Part shown: positions 51,974 to 60,032 of the stretch, piece after piece
Layout of the letters: every line of letters begins with the position of its first letter
How positions within the stretch are numbered: position 1 is the stretch's first letter
NCBI GenBank assembly: GCA_017643025.1
Contig: JAEPOG010000004.1
Location: 186,001 to 250,000 of the forward strand
DNA length: 64,000 nucleotides
Direction: 5' to 3'
DNA from: Rhizobiaceae bacterium
GTDB taxonomy: Bacteria > Pseudomonadota > Alphaproteobacteria > Rhizobiales > Rhizobiaceae
Made by a program: the position numbers and the translations under genes
The notes under the pieces: generated by a model
Told to the model about the DNA's origin: nothing
The model's database searches: none
The model's input: the letters and a program-made list of their open reading frames with translations, nothing else

Positions 51974-53563
51974 TCAGGCCACCGCGTTTTCCTCATTCCG
52001 CAATTCGGTCTTCAGCACCTTGCCCTGAGGGCTGGTCGGCAACGCCTCGCGGAACTCGACGTAACGCGGGACCTTGAAATTGGCGATGTGCTCGCGCGCC
52101 CAGGCGATCAGATCCGCCTCGGTCGCGCTGGCGCCCGGCCGCAGCACGACAAACGCCTTGCCCACCTCGCCCATGCGTTCGTCCGGCACGCCGATCACGG
52201 CGATCTGGCCTATTGCTGGATGGGCGCTCATCAGCCGCTCGATCTCTGCGGGATAGCAGTTGAAGCCGCCGGTGATGTACATGTCCTTGAGGCGATCCTC
52301 GATCCTCAGATCGCCGTTCCCGTCGAAATAGCCGATATCGCCGGTGTGCAGCCAGCCCTTGGCGTCGATCGTCTTTGCCGTTGCTTCCGGATCGTTGAAG
52401 TAGCCTTTCATCACGAGATAGCCGCGAATGACGATCTCGCCCGGCTTGCCGTCCGGCAGCAGCGTGCCGTCCTCGTCCATGATGCGCACTTCGGTGCCTG
52501 GAAACGGCTTGCCGGCGGTGTTCGCAATCTGCTCGTCGCTGTCGTCAGCGCTGCACATGGTTCCGTAGCCGCCGCATTCCGTCAGCCCGTAGCCGTTGAC
52601 CACGCCGGCGAAGCCCAGATCCTCGCGCATGCGCCGTATCAGCGTCGACGGCACGACCGCGCCGCCGGTAATACCGACGCGCAGGCTTGAGCGGTCGAAC
52701 TCCTTCATCTTCGGGTGCTGCAGCATGCCGTGGAAGATGGCCGGCGGCCCCGGAATGACGCTCACCTTCTCGCGTTCGACACGCTTCAGGATTTCGTCGG
52801 CGTCATAAGTCAGGTGCGGTATCAGCACCGCGCCACGCATCATCGACACGATGGCGCCCGACCGGTACCCGAAGGCATGGAAGAAAGGCGGTATGACCAG
52901 AACACGGTCGCCGCGGCCGATGCCAACCCGCGTCGCCCATGCATCGAGCACCTTGAGGCACTGCCGGTGCCCGTACATCACGCCCTTTGGATAGCCGGTC
53001 GTTCCTGACGTAAAGAGGAGGTCGCACAGATCTTCGGGGCCAACCTCGCTCTCGCGTGCAACCTGATCGTCCGGCGTTACGAGCTCGCCGGCGGCAAGGA
53101 AATCGTCCCATGACGCCTCGCCGGGCCGCGCTCCATCGAACACGACGAGATTGCGCAGCATCGCCCGCGCCTCAATCGGAAGCTGGTCGGGATAATATTT
53201 GCCCAGGAACTCGCCGCAGGAGAACATCACGGTGGCGCCGCTGCGTTCGATGAGGTCTTTGACCTCGGCGCCCTTGAAGCGGGTGCTGACCGGCACGAGT
53301 ACCGCGCCGACCGAGACTAGCCCGAGCGCAGTGGCAAACCACTTCCACGAATTCGGGCCCCAGATCATGACCCGGTCGCCATTGCCAATTCCTGCCGCGA
53401 TCATTGCGCGCGCCACGCGGCGCCGCATTGAGTCGAGCTCGACAAAGGTGAAGGTCGCTGCCCCGTCTTCCAGAGCGGTTTCGTAGCCGTAGATTTCTGC
53501 GGCGCGCGCCGACAGTGCGGGGATCGTTGAAAACTCCCAGCCGGAATCGTGGATATTGTTCAT
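51974..53563 (-). CDS. fadD3: FadD3-like HIP-CoA synthetase
   Basis: A 529-residue ANL-superfamily ligase. LLFTSGTTGYPKGVMYGHRQ near residue 185 is the P-loop; FFHAFGYRSGAI, NGYGLTECGGYGTMC, HTGDIGYFD, EDRLKDMYITGGFNCYPAEIER and the C-terminal catalytic Lys in SPQGKVLKTEL follow in order. The DRLKDMYITGGFN region and the overall pattern closely resemble FadD3, which activates the bicyclic propionate HIP as its CoA ester. This makes it the entry step of the ring C/D route. It is monocistronic, divergent from an SDR gene, with the symmetric operator 12 between them. Confidence 0.88.
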   Translation of the reverse strand: MNNIHDSGWEFSTIPALSARAAEIYGYETALEDGAATFTFVELDSMRRRVARAMIAAGIGNGDRVMIWGPNSWKWFATALGLVSVGAVLVPVSTRFKGAEVKDLIERSGATVMFSCGEFLGKYYPDQLPIEARAMLRNLVVFDGARPGEASWDDFLAAGELVTPDDQVARESEVGPEDLCDLLFTSGTTGYPKGVMYGHRQCLKVLDAWATRVGIGRGDRVLVIPPFFHAFGYRSGAIVSMMRGAVLIPHLTYDADEILKRVEREKVSVIPGPPAIFHGMLQHPKMKEFDRSSLRVGITGGAVVPSTLIRRMREDLGFAGVVNGYGLTECGGYGTMCSADDSDEQIANTAGKPFPGTEVRIMDEDGTLLPDGKPGEIVIRGYLVMKGYFNDPEATAKTIDAKGWLHTGDIGYFDGNGDLRIEDRLKDMYITGGFNCYPAEIERLMSAHPAIGQIAVIGVPDERMGEVGKAFVVLRPGASATEADLIAWAREHIANFKVPRYVEFREALPTSPQGKVLKTELRNEENAVA

Positions 53564-53641
53564 CGATGCCCGTTTGGTTCGTCAGGCGGCAATTCGTGTG
53601 TCCGCACTATCATGGCACACTAGGCGAAGCCGCCACGGGGG

Positions 53642-53661
53642 CATCGTCCTTTCGGACGAAT
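53642..53661. promoter_or_regulatory. Island operator site 12 (symmetric, divergent)
   Basis: Reads CATCGTCCTTTCGGACGAAT, close to a full palindrome: a perfect CATCGTCC arm faces fadD3 (78 bases away) and GGACGA faces the SDR (48 bases away). One site apparently serves both promoters. Confidence 0.78.
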
Positions 53662-53707
53662 GAAGGTGGACGAGGCGAGGCTACAGCCGGAACAGGAGAG
53701 GATAGAG

Positions 53708-54520
53708 ATGGCGACGGTGGACCCAACGCGGATTTCGCTGACCGGGAAGGTTGCGCTGGTCACCGGCGGCACCAAGGGCATCGGCCGCGCCATCGCCGAA
53801 GCTCTGCTTGCCGCCGGCGCGAGCGTGATCGTGTGCGCCCGCAACGAGCCGGAGGCTCTCCCGCAGGCTAGCGGCGGCCGAGCCGACTTTGTCGGCGGCG
53901 ATGTGCGCAATGCCGATCAATGCACGCAGATCGTCGAGGCAGTCGTCAAGCGTCATGGCCGTCTTGACATTCTCGTCAACAATGCCGGCGGCTCGCCACA
54001 TGCCGATGCCGCATCCGCCTCGCCGCGCTTCTCGGAGGCAATTGTGGCGCTCAACCTCCTCGCCTCGATCCACATGTCCCAGGCAGCCCACAAGGTGATG
54101 GCCGGACAGACCGAAGGCGGTGCCATCGTCAACATCGCCAGCGTATCGGCCGCGCGCCCCTCGCCCGGCACTGCCGTCTATGGGGCGGCGAAGGCCGGAC
54201 TGGTGAGTTTGACGCGAAGCCTCGCCCAGGAGTGGGGCCCGGCCGTCCGGGTGAATGCCATCATCGCCGGACTGATGGAAACGGAAGACGGCGCGCGCAC
54301 CTACGGCTCAGCCGAGGCGATGCGTGAGATCGCTGCCGCGACGCCGATGGAGCGCATGGGAAAGGGCGAGGACATCGCCAACGCGGTCCTGTTCCTCGCC
54401 GGTCCTTCAGCCGCTTGGGTGTCGGGTGCGGCGCTCGAGGTGCATGGCGGCGGCGAGCGCCCGCACTTTCTCGACATTATCGCGCGCAACATGCGCGACG
54501 ACGGAGACGCCGTATCGTGA
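53708..54520 (+). CDS. Short-chain dehydrogenase/reductase (SDR)
   Basis: A 270-residue SDR with TGGTKGIGRAIAEALLAAG, NNAGGSPHAD, VNIASVSAARPS (Ser) and YGAAKAG. The VCARNEPE context carries Arg rather than Asp after strand 2, suggesting NADP. The C-terminus (LEVHGGGERPHFLDII) extends slightly. AGGAGAGG precedes the ATG at 53708. Divergent from fadD3, it may correspond to the Rv3549c-type SDR of actinobacterial clusters. It is coupled to the SMP-30 gene by a GTGA overlap. Confidence 0.83.
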   Translation: MATVDPTRISLTGKVALVTGGTKGIGRAIAEALLAAGASVIVCARNEPEALPQASGGRADFVGGDVRNADQCTQIVEAVVKRHGRLDILVNNAGGSPHADAASASPRFSEAIVALNLLASIHMSQAAHKVMAGQTEGGAIVNIASVSAARPSPGTAVYGAAKAGLVSLTRSLAQEWGPAVRVNAIIAGLMETEDGARTYGSAEAMREIAAATPMERMGKGEDIANAVLFLAGPSAAWVSGAALEVHGGGERPHFLDIIARNMRDDGDAVS

Positions 54521-55368
54521 AGACTTACGACGCACGCACGCTTGCAAACGGCTTCGCCTACCCCGAAGGTCCGCGCTGGCGCGAGGGCCTGCTGTGGTTT
54601 GCCGACCAGCATGCGCGAACCGTCCACGCACTGGATGCCGGCGGCAAGCAGGTTGAACAGTTTGCGGTCGGAGGCAGCCCTTCCGGAATCGGCTGGTTGC
54701 CAGGCGGCGACATGCTCGTCGTCTCGATGGAAACGCACGAGGTCTTGCGCCGGACGCGCGAGGGGCTCGAACGCCACGCCGATCTGTCGGCCTATCACAA
54801 GGCGCAGTCCAACGAGATGGTGGTTCTGCCCGACGGGGGCGCCTATGTCGGCAATATCGGCTTCGATTTCGACAATGGCGAAGATCCCGCGCCCACCCTG
54901 CTGCTGCTGGTGGAACCGGACGGGACCGTCCGGCAGGTTGCCGACGACCTCTTGTGCCCGAACGGAACGGTGGTATCGCCGGACAGGCGTACGCTGGTCA
55001 TTGCCGAGTCGCTCGCCCACCGGCTGACGGCATTCGATGTTACCTCCGACGGATCGCTGTCCAACCGGCGGGTATTCGCCGACATTCCCGGCCACGTGCC
55101 CGACGGCATCTGTCTCGACGCCGAGGGACAGGTGTGGGCCGCCTCACCCTTCACCAATTCTGTCATCCGGGTGCGCGAGGGCGGCGAGATCACCGCAACG
55201 GTGCCGGTCGCGGACGCCGGCGCATTTGCCTGCATGCTGGGCGGACCTGACCGGCGGACGCTGTTTATATGCTGCGCGGCCGAGCATCACCGTTCGAAGA
55301 CAGTCGCGCTGCGCTCCGGGCGGATCGATGTCGCCCGCGTCGACGTGCCTGGAGCAGGCTGGCCCTAG
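54517..55368 (+). CDS. SMP-30/gluconolactonase-family lactonase
   Basis: A 283-residue six-bladed beta-propeller. YPEGPRWREGLLWFAD near residue 14 gives the metal-binding Glu, CPNGTVVSPDRRTLVIAES the central Asn and HVPDGICLDAEGQVWAA the Asp, all as in SMP-30-type lactonases. It should hydrolyse a lactone, which could be the product of the island's Baeyer-Villiger monooxygenase, although the two genes are far apart. It starts with GTG overlapping the stop of the SDR gene. Confidence 0.85.
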   Translation: MKTYDARTLANGFAYPEGPRWREGLLWFADQHARTVHALDAGGKQVEQFAVGGSPSGIGWLPGGDMLVVSMETHEVLRRTREGLERHADLSAYHKAQSNEMVVLPDGGAYVGNIGFDFDNGEDPAPTLLLLVEPDGTVRQVADDLLCPNGTVVSPDRRTLVIAESLAHRLTAFDVTSDGSLSNRRVFADIPGHVPDGICLDAEGQVWAASPFTNSVIRVREGGEITATVPVADAGAFACMLGGPDRRTLFICCAAEHHRSKTVALRSGRIDVARVDVPGAGWP

Positions 55369-55383
55369 TCGATCCGGACGATG
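55365..55383 (+). promoter_or_regulatory. Island operator site 13
   Basis: Reads CTAGTCGATCCGGACGATG and includes the stop codon of the SMP-30 gene. It lies 59 bases before the GTG start at 55443, so the 55443-58439 operon can be driven separately. Confidence 0.72.
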
Positions 55384-55442
55384 CCCGATGTTCGCGCGCG
55401 CACGCATCTTGCCGGGATGGTGGACGACACGGGAGCAGGTGC

Positions 55443-56348
55443 GTGAAGATACTGATTGTCGGTGGCACGGGGATGATAGGCGGTCATGCCGCCAGCCAAC
55501 TTGCCGCCGAAGGCAATGAGGTCACCCTCGCCGCGCGCAAGCCAGCGCCCGCGGGCACCCCGATGGCATCCATGCCGACGATCCTCGGCGACTACACAAA
55601 GGGTGAATTCTCCGAAGCGGATCTCGCACCGTTCGACGCGATCGTTTTCGCGGCGGGCAACGACATCCGGCACATCCCGAAGGACGCCGATCCCGACGAA
55701 TTCTGGCAAAAGACACAGATCGGCGGCGTGCCCGATTTTGTCGCATTGGCCAAGCGAGCCGGTGTGAAGCGTGTCGTGCAGCTGGGCAGCTACTATCATC
55801 AGGTCATGCCGCATCTGGCCGAGACCAACGCCTACGTGCGGGCACGCAAGCTGGCCGACGAAGGCGCGCGGGCGCACGCTACCGCCGATTTCAACGTCAT
55901 CACACTCAATCCGCCATCGATCGTCGGAGCCATTCCGGGCATTCCGGCGAAGCGTTACGAAACGCTTACAAAATGGGCCAAGGGCGAGCTCGACATTCCC
56001 GACTACGCTCCTGCGGGCGGCACCAACTACATGTCCGTGCGTTCGCTTTGCGAAGCCATTTCCGGCGCGCTCCGTAACGGCGAAAGCGGCAAGGCATACC
56101 TGATCGGCGACGAGAATCTGTCCTTCCGCGACTTCTTCCAGATGGTCTTTGACGCGGCCGGCTCAGCCCGCCAAATCGAGGAGCGCGACCAGGAACATCC
56201 GTTGCTGCCGGACGCGTTCATCGTGCCGGGACGCGGCAAGATACTCGCCTACGAACCGGATCCGGGCGAGACCTCACTGCTCGGCTATCGCCGCAACGAC
56301 GTGCGTCGCGCGGTCGAAGAGGTCGTGTCACTTGTTGGCCGCGACTGA
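55443..56348 (+). CDS. NAD-dependent epimerase/dehydratase-family protein
   Basis: A 301-residue extended-SDR-type protein. ILIVGGTGMIGGHAASQLAAEG is the Rossmann turn; the region around QLGSYYHQVMP is where the catalytic Ser/Tyr of the family would lie; NPPSIVGAIPG and YMSVRSLCEAISGAL are typical later segments. It resembles sugar epimerase/isoflavone-reductase-like proteins whose substrates vary. The start is GTG 55443 with GGAG seven bases upstream. It begins the last operon of the island. Confidence 0.78.
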   Translation: MKILIVGGTGMIGGHAASQLAAEGNEVTLAARKPAPAGTPMASMPTILGDYTKGEFSEADLAPFDAIVFAAGNDIRHIPKDADPDEFWQKTQIGGVPDFVALAKRAGVKRVVQLGSYYHQVMPHLAETNAYVRARKLADEGARAHATADFNVITLNPPSIVGAIPGIPAKRYETLTKWAKGELDIPDYAPAGGTNYMSVRSLCEAISGALRNGESGKAYLIGDENLSFRDFFQMVFDAAGSARQIEERDQEHPLLPDAFIVPGRGKILAYEPDPGETSLLGYRRNDVRRAVEEVVSLVGRD

Positions 56349-56355
56349 TCGGGCT

Positions 56356-56799
56356 ATGGCCGCCGACCCCGCTGCCAAACTCGTATTCCGCGACCTCGCG
56401 GAGCGCTACGCCTTTGCCTGCGACCGCCGCGACGCGGACGCCTTTGCAGGCGTCTTCACCGCCGATGGTGTCCTCGAAGCCCCGCGGGGGCGCTTTTCAG
56501 GCCGCAGCGAATTGCGCGGCGTCATCCCGATGATGGCAAGGCTCTACCTCAAGACCTTCCATGCTGTGCTCGGCCAGCAGGTCGAGATCGACGGCGACAA
56601 TGCGCAGGGCGAGACCTACTCCATCGCACGGCACTACTTCGAGAAAGAACTCGGCGACCTCCGCTGTTACGAGATGACCATCCGCTACCAGGACCGCTTC
56701 CGGCGCGAGGGCGCGGAGTGGCGGTTCTCCTCGCGAACGCTGGTTGTCGAAGCCACCCATACATTCGCGGTGCAGGAACCCTCGCGCCAGGCAAGCTGA
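56356..56799 (+). CDS. SnoaL/NTF2-like protein
   Basis: A 147-residue single-domain NTF2-like protein (LAERYAFACDRRDADAFAGVFTADGVLEAP ... WRFSSRTLVVEATH). It is the fourth such protein on the island and is similar in layout to that at 29194 (CDRRD segment). Possible roles are isomerase, dehydratase or cyclase on a ring substrate. It follows the epimerase-like gene by seven bases. Confidence 0.78.
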   Translation: MAADPAAKLVFRDLAERYAFACDRRDADAFAGVFTADGVLEAPRGRFSGRSELRGVIPMMARLYLKTFHAVLGQQVEIDGDNAQGETYSIARHYFEKELGDLRCYEMTIRYQDRFRREGAEWRFSSRTLVVEATHTFAVQEPSRQAS

Positions 56800-56817
56800 C
56801 CCAATCCGGAGACTGCA

Positions 56818-57696
56818 ATGGACGACAAATCGATACTGGGTCTGGAAGGCAAGGTGGCTGTCATCACCGGCGGCGGCGCGGGTATCGGCCGCGCGACGGC
56901 TGAACTCTTCGCTAAGGCGGGCATGAAGATCGCCATCGCCGAAATCGATGCTGACCGGGCGGCAGATGTGAGGGCCGCTCTCGATGAACTCGGCACCGAA
57001 AATCTCGTCATCGAAGCGGACGTACGCAAGGGAAACGACGTGCGGCGCGCTATCGCAGGGGTCGAGGAACGCTTCGGCCGCCTTGACGTTCTGGTCAACA
57101 ATGTCGGCGACTATCTCGGCTACAAGAGCTATTTCGTGGATTCCACCGAAGAGCAGTGGAACGAGCTTTACGCCGTCAATCTGCTGCATATGTTCCATGT
57201 CACCAAGGCGGCGATCCCGCTGATAAAGCGAAGCGGCGATGGCGGATCAATCATCAACCTGTCCACCATCGAAGCGTTCCGCGGCATTCCGCTGACGGTC
57301 GTGTATGCCGCCTTCAACACGGCGATTACCGGATTCACTCAGAGTCTGGCAGTTGAGCTTGGGTACGACAATATTCGCGTCAACGCGGTAGCGCCGGAAA
57401 CCACCAATTCTGCCCAGATCACGGCAACACCGCGCGTTCCGCCCGAAAACCGCGATTACATTTCGCGCTGGTTCCCGATCGGTCGTTTCGGCGAAGGCGA
57501 GGATTCAGCTGGTGCCGCCCTTTTCCTCGCATCCGACCGACTATCCGGCTGGGTAAGCGGCCATACCATCCTGGTCGATGGCGGTGCGCTTGCGGCCGGT
57601 GCCTGGATGCGTCTGCCCGACAACAAAAACTTCACCCACCTGCCGATCATTGTCGCGGACGGCTACACGCCGCGCCCGGATGCGGTGAAGAAGTAG
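56818..57696 (+). CDS. SDR-fold protein with Lys-to-Asn change in the active site
   Basis: A 292-residue SDR with TGGGAGIGRATAELFAKAG, NNVGDYLG, INLSTIEAF and the C-terminal LVDGGALAAGAW. The YxxxK motif reads YAAFN (VVYAAFNTAITG), so the catalytic lysine is Asn. The Tyr and Ser are present. It may be inactive or use another residue. A C-terminal extension of about 30 residues follows. It is cotranscribed with the SnoaL-like gene and the GST. Confidence 0.78.
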   Translation: MDDKSILGLEGKVAVITGGGAGIGRATAELFAKAGMKIAIAEIDADRAADVRAALDELGTENLVIEADVRKGNDVRRAIAGVEERFGRLDVLVNNVGDYLGYKSYFVDSTEEQWNELYAVNLLHMFHVTKAAIPLIKRSGDGGSIINLSTIEAFRGIPLTVVYAAFNTAITGFTQSLAVELGYDNIRVNAVAPETTNSAQITATPRVPPENRDYISRWFPIGRFGEGEDSAGAALFLASDRLSGWVSGHTILVDGGALAAGAWMRLPDNKNFTHLPIIVADGYTPRPDAVKK

Positions 57697-57701
57697 CGTC
57701 C

Positions 57702-58439
57702 ATGATCGACCTTTACGCCTCCACGACGCCGAATGTGCTAAAGATCGAGATAATGCTCGAGGAGACTGGCCTGCCTTACCGGCTGATCCCTGTGAATGTC
57801 TGGAAGGGCGAGCAGTTCGCCGACGGGTTCCTGAAGCTCAATCCGAACGCCAAGGTGCCGGTTATCGTCGACCACGACCATCCGGACGGGCCTTACACGG
57901 TGTTCGAGTCCGCCGCGATCCTGTTCTATCTGGCGGAGAAGACCGGCCAATTCCTGCCGGCGGCTGGGCCCGGTCGCCACAACGTTATGCAGTGGCTTGT
58001 CTTCCAGGCCGCCAATCTCGGGCCGATGAACGGCCAGTTCAACCATTTCGAGCGCTATGCGCCAGGCGGCAACGATTATGCGCTCAGCCGCTACACGACC
58101 GAGCTGAAACGCCAATATGGCGTGATGGAACGCCGGCTTTCTGACGTGCCCTGGCTCGGCGGCGCGGACTATTCGATCGCCGACATGGCCGCCTTTCCCT
58201 GGGTGCTGGTGCAGTCGAACAGGCTCAGGGAGACGTTTCCCTTCCTCGACCGGGATTCGCCCTTGCATCCGAATATCGGCGCTTGGCTGAAACGCTGCGA
58301 GGCGCGTCCCGGCGTGCAGCGCGGCCTCAAGGCGCATTCGGCGCTGAAGCCCGGGCTTGCGACCGCCTCGTCGGACGACCTCGACCGCATATTCGGTCGG
58401 GGGCGATATGCTTACCGCGCCAATACAGGAACGCGCTGA
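57702..58439 (+). CDS. Glutathione S-transferase (YfcG/YghU-like)
   Basis: A 245-residue GST. The thioredoxin-like N-terminal domain has the STTPNVLKIEIMLEETGLPY start and the cis-Pro region AKVPVIVDHD, with FESAAILFYLAEKTG binding glutathione. The helical C-terminal domain shows YTTELKRQYGVMERRLSDVPWLGG and SIADMAAFPWV. The layout recalls the YghU/YfcG (Nu) class with disulfide reductase activity. In catabolic operons GSTs may detoxify or isomerise reactive intermediates. It is the last gene of the island, 188 bases before attR. Confidence 0.87.
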   Translation: MIDLYASTTPNVLKIEIMLEETGLPYRLIPVNVWKGEQFADGFLKLNPNAKVPVIVDHDHPDGPYTVFESAAILFYLAEKTGQFLPAAGPGRHNVMQWLVFQAANLGPMNGQFNHFERYAPGGNDYALSRYTTELKRQYGVMERRLSDVPWLGGADYSIADMAAFPWVLVQSNRLRETFPFLDRDSPLHPNIGAWLKRCEARPGVQRGLKAHSALKPGLATASSDDLDRIFGRGRYAYRANTGTR

Positions 58440-58627
58440 AACGGACTGTGGACAGCGCATCGACGATGGTGCGCAAGAAGCCATGATTGACGAAATCGCG
58501 AAGCTACCTTCGGACATAGCTGCAGCCCATATACAGGTAGTTCATGATTACGCTGCGCCGACGAGGGCCGCGACATAGTCGCAACACGAAGTCGAAAACC
58601 CGAAGAGAATCAACGGTTGGCCAAGGC
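58440..58627. other. Non-coding stretch between the GST gene and attR
   Basis: It holds no recognisable gene, operator or terminator. A 5-bp hairpin (58570-58582) has no T-run. A short plus-strand frame (ending at 58578) has no known domain. Integrase traces were looked for and not seen. Confidence 0.5.
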
Positions 58628-58672
58628 ATCATAATCCTTGTGTCGGGGGTTCAAATCCCTCCTCCGCTACCA
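58628..58672 (+). repeat. attR: 45-bp partial tRNA-Met copy
   Basis: Identical over 45 bases to the 3' end of the tRNA-Met gene (557-601), from the anticodon loop to the CCA. The bases upstream of it do not resemble a tRNA, so this copy cannot be functional. It marks the right end of the island. Confidence 0.88.
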
Positions 58673-59048
58673 AAAACCGCTTAACTCTTTGAAAAAGATC
58701 ACATTTCTCTAAAGTGGCTAGCGCCACCGTCTGAAATTCTTCAATGATTTCAAAGTAAGGTACTTCGCATACGCTTGCCACTTCCGCTGGATTGCGTCGC
58801 CGTCGCACTAGGCTCCAAACGGCTGGACCTGCACGCCACAACCGAACGGAACCTTGGCCGATACTCGAATTCAGGGCAGAATTGGGGTTGCGCGAGCAGC
58901 TGGCGCTCAACCTCGGCATCGGTGCTTCATTGATCGGTGGACTCTTCGCTGACGTGGTCCTCCCGTCCTTGCGGCGCCGATAACCGACCTGGCTTCGACC
59001 TTCAGTCCGTTCGGTCGTGATGGCGCCCGTGGTGATGACTTGAGACGG
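58673..59048. other. Chromosomal intergenic region right of the island
   Basis: About 375 bases before the permease stop codon. A plus-strand frame ending at 58983 contains a hydrophobic GIGASLIGGLFADVVLP stretch, which may be a remnant of a membrane protein gene, but no start or domain supports it. A minus-strand frame here ends in the tRNA copy and is an artefact. Confidence 0.45.
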
Positions 59049-60032
59049 CTAACGCTTCCGACCGCTGGCGCTGATGGCCACGGCCGCGACGATGATAAGC
59101 CCGGTCGTTAGATCCTTGTAGAAGGGGTCGGCATTCAGGATATTGAAGCCGTTGTTGACGAGCGCCAGCATGATAACGCCCGCGACGGACCGCCAGACAG
59201 CCCCCTGCCCGCCATAGATGCTTGTCCCACCAATGATGACCGCGGCAATAGCCTCGAGCTCCATTCCCATCCCGGCCGTTGCCTGGCCGAGCGAAATCCG
59301 CGACACCGCAATCGCGGCGGCAAGCCCAGCGGCGAACCCGTTGATGGAAAAGGCGATGATCTTCACGCGCCTCGTGCGGATGCCCGACAGGATAGCAGCC
59401 TCTTCATTGCCGCCGACGGCGAAGATACGCCGTCCCAGCGTCGACCTGTTGAGGACGACGGTGAGCAGGACGGCAAAGGCGACCATGACGATAACGGCGA
59501 TGTAGATCGGTCCGATCCTGTCGCGCCCGAGCCAGGTGAATGCCTCCAGGCGTACCGGGACCAGCGTGCCCCCGGTGATCAGTATGGCTATGCCCCGATA
59601 GACGAGACCCATGGCGAGCGTCGCGAGGAAGGAGTGTATGTTGAGCGTGACGATCGTCACGCCGTTGACGAAGCCGAGCCCTGCGCCGATGAGCGGCGCC
59701 GCTATCAGTCCGGCCAGCGGATCGACCGCCAGCGCAATGGCAGCCGCAGCCACGCTCCCAACCGCGAAGATCGCGCCGACAGACAGGTCGAACCCGCCGC
59801 AGATAATGACCAGCGTCATCGCCGCGGCCATGATCGCCAGCGGCGTATTCTGGTTGAGAATGTTGATGAGGTTCTGAACCGTAAGGAAGGAATCGGACAG
59901 GAATGAGAGAAGGATGATCAGTGCGACGATCATCACCGCCACGGCATAGGTCTGGAAGAAGCGTGCGACGCCGGCCGCTGTAATACGCCCTCTCCTGGCC
60001 CCTTGTTCCACCGATGTCCGACTGCTGCTCAT
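59049..60032 (-). CDS. Ribose/xylose-type (RbsC-like) ABC permease
   Basis: A 327-residue inner-membrane permease of the carbohydrate uptake CUT2 class, with about nine hydrophobic segments. NTPLAIMAAAMTLVIICGGFDLSVGA is the class signature, and GNEEAAILSGI plus GGTSIYGGQGAVWRSVAG are conserved loops. The ATG at 60032 overlaps the stop of the ATPase gene (ATGA). The sugar-binding protein is not in the window. It lies right of attR and is chromosomal. Confidence 0.88.
   Translation of the reverse strand: MSSSRTSVEQGARRGRITAAGVARFFQTYAVAVMIVALIILLSFLSDSFLTVQNLINILNQNTPLAIMAAAMTLVIICGGFDLSVGAIFAVGSVAAAAIALAVDPLAGLIAAPLIGAGLGFVNGVTIVTLNIHSFLATLAMGLVYRGIAILITGGTLVPVRLEAFTWLGRDRIGPIYIAVIVMVAFAVLLTVVLNRSTLGRRIFAVGGNEEAAILSGIRTRRVKIIAFSINGFAAGLAAAIAVSRISLGQATAGMGMELEAIAAVIIGGTSIYGGQGAVWRSVAGVIMLALVNNGFNILNADPFYKDLTTGLIIVAAVAISASGRKR

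Noticed and set aside
58570..58582. GCGAC/GTCGC hairpin as a terminator after the GST gene
   Set aside because: The stem has only five base pairs and no T-run follows.
58629..58919. Minus-strand open frame ending in EEGFEPPTQGL
   Set aside because: Its C-terminus is a translation of the tRNA-Met copy, a well-known annotation artefact; no domain or ribosome binding site supports it.
59001..59019. TTCAGTCCGTTCGGTCGTG, resembling the island operator
   Set aside because: The right arm deviates (GGTCGTG), it lies outside the island behind the 3' end of a minus-strand gene and no start codon follows at the usual distance.
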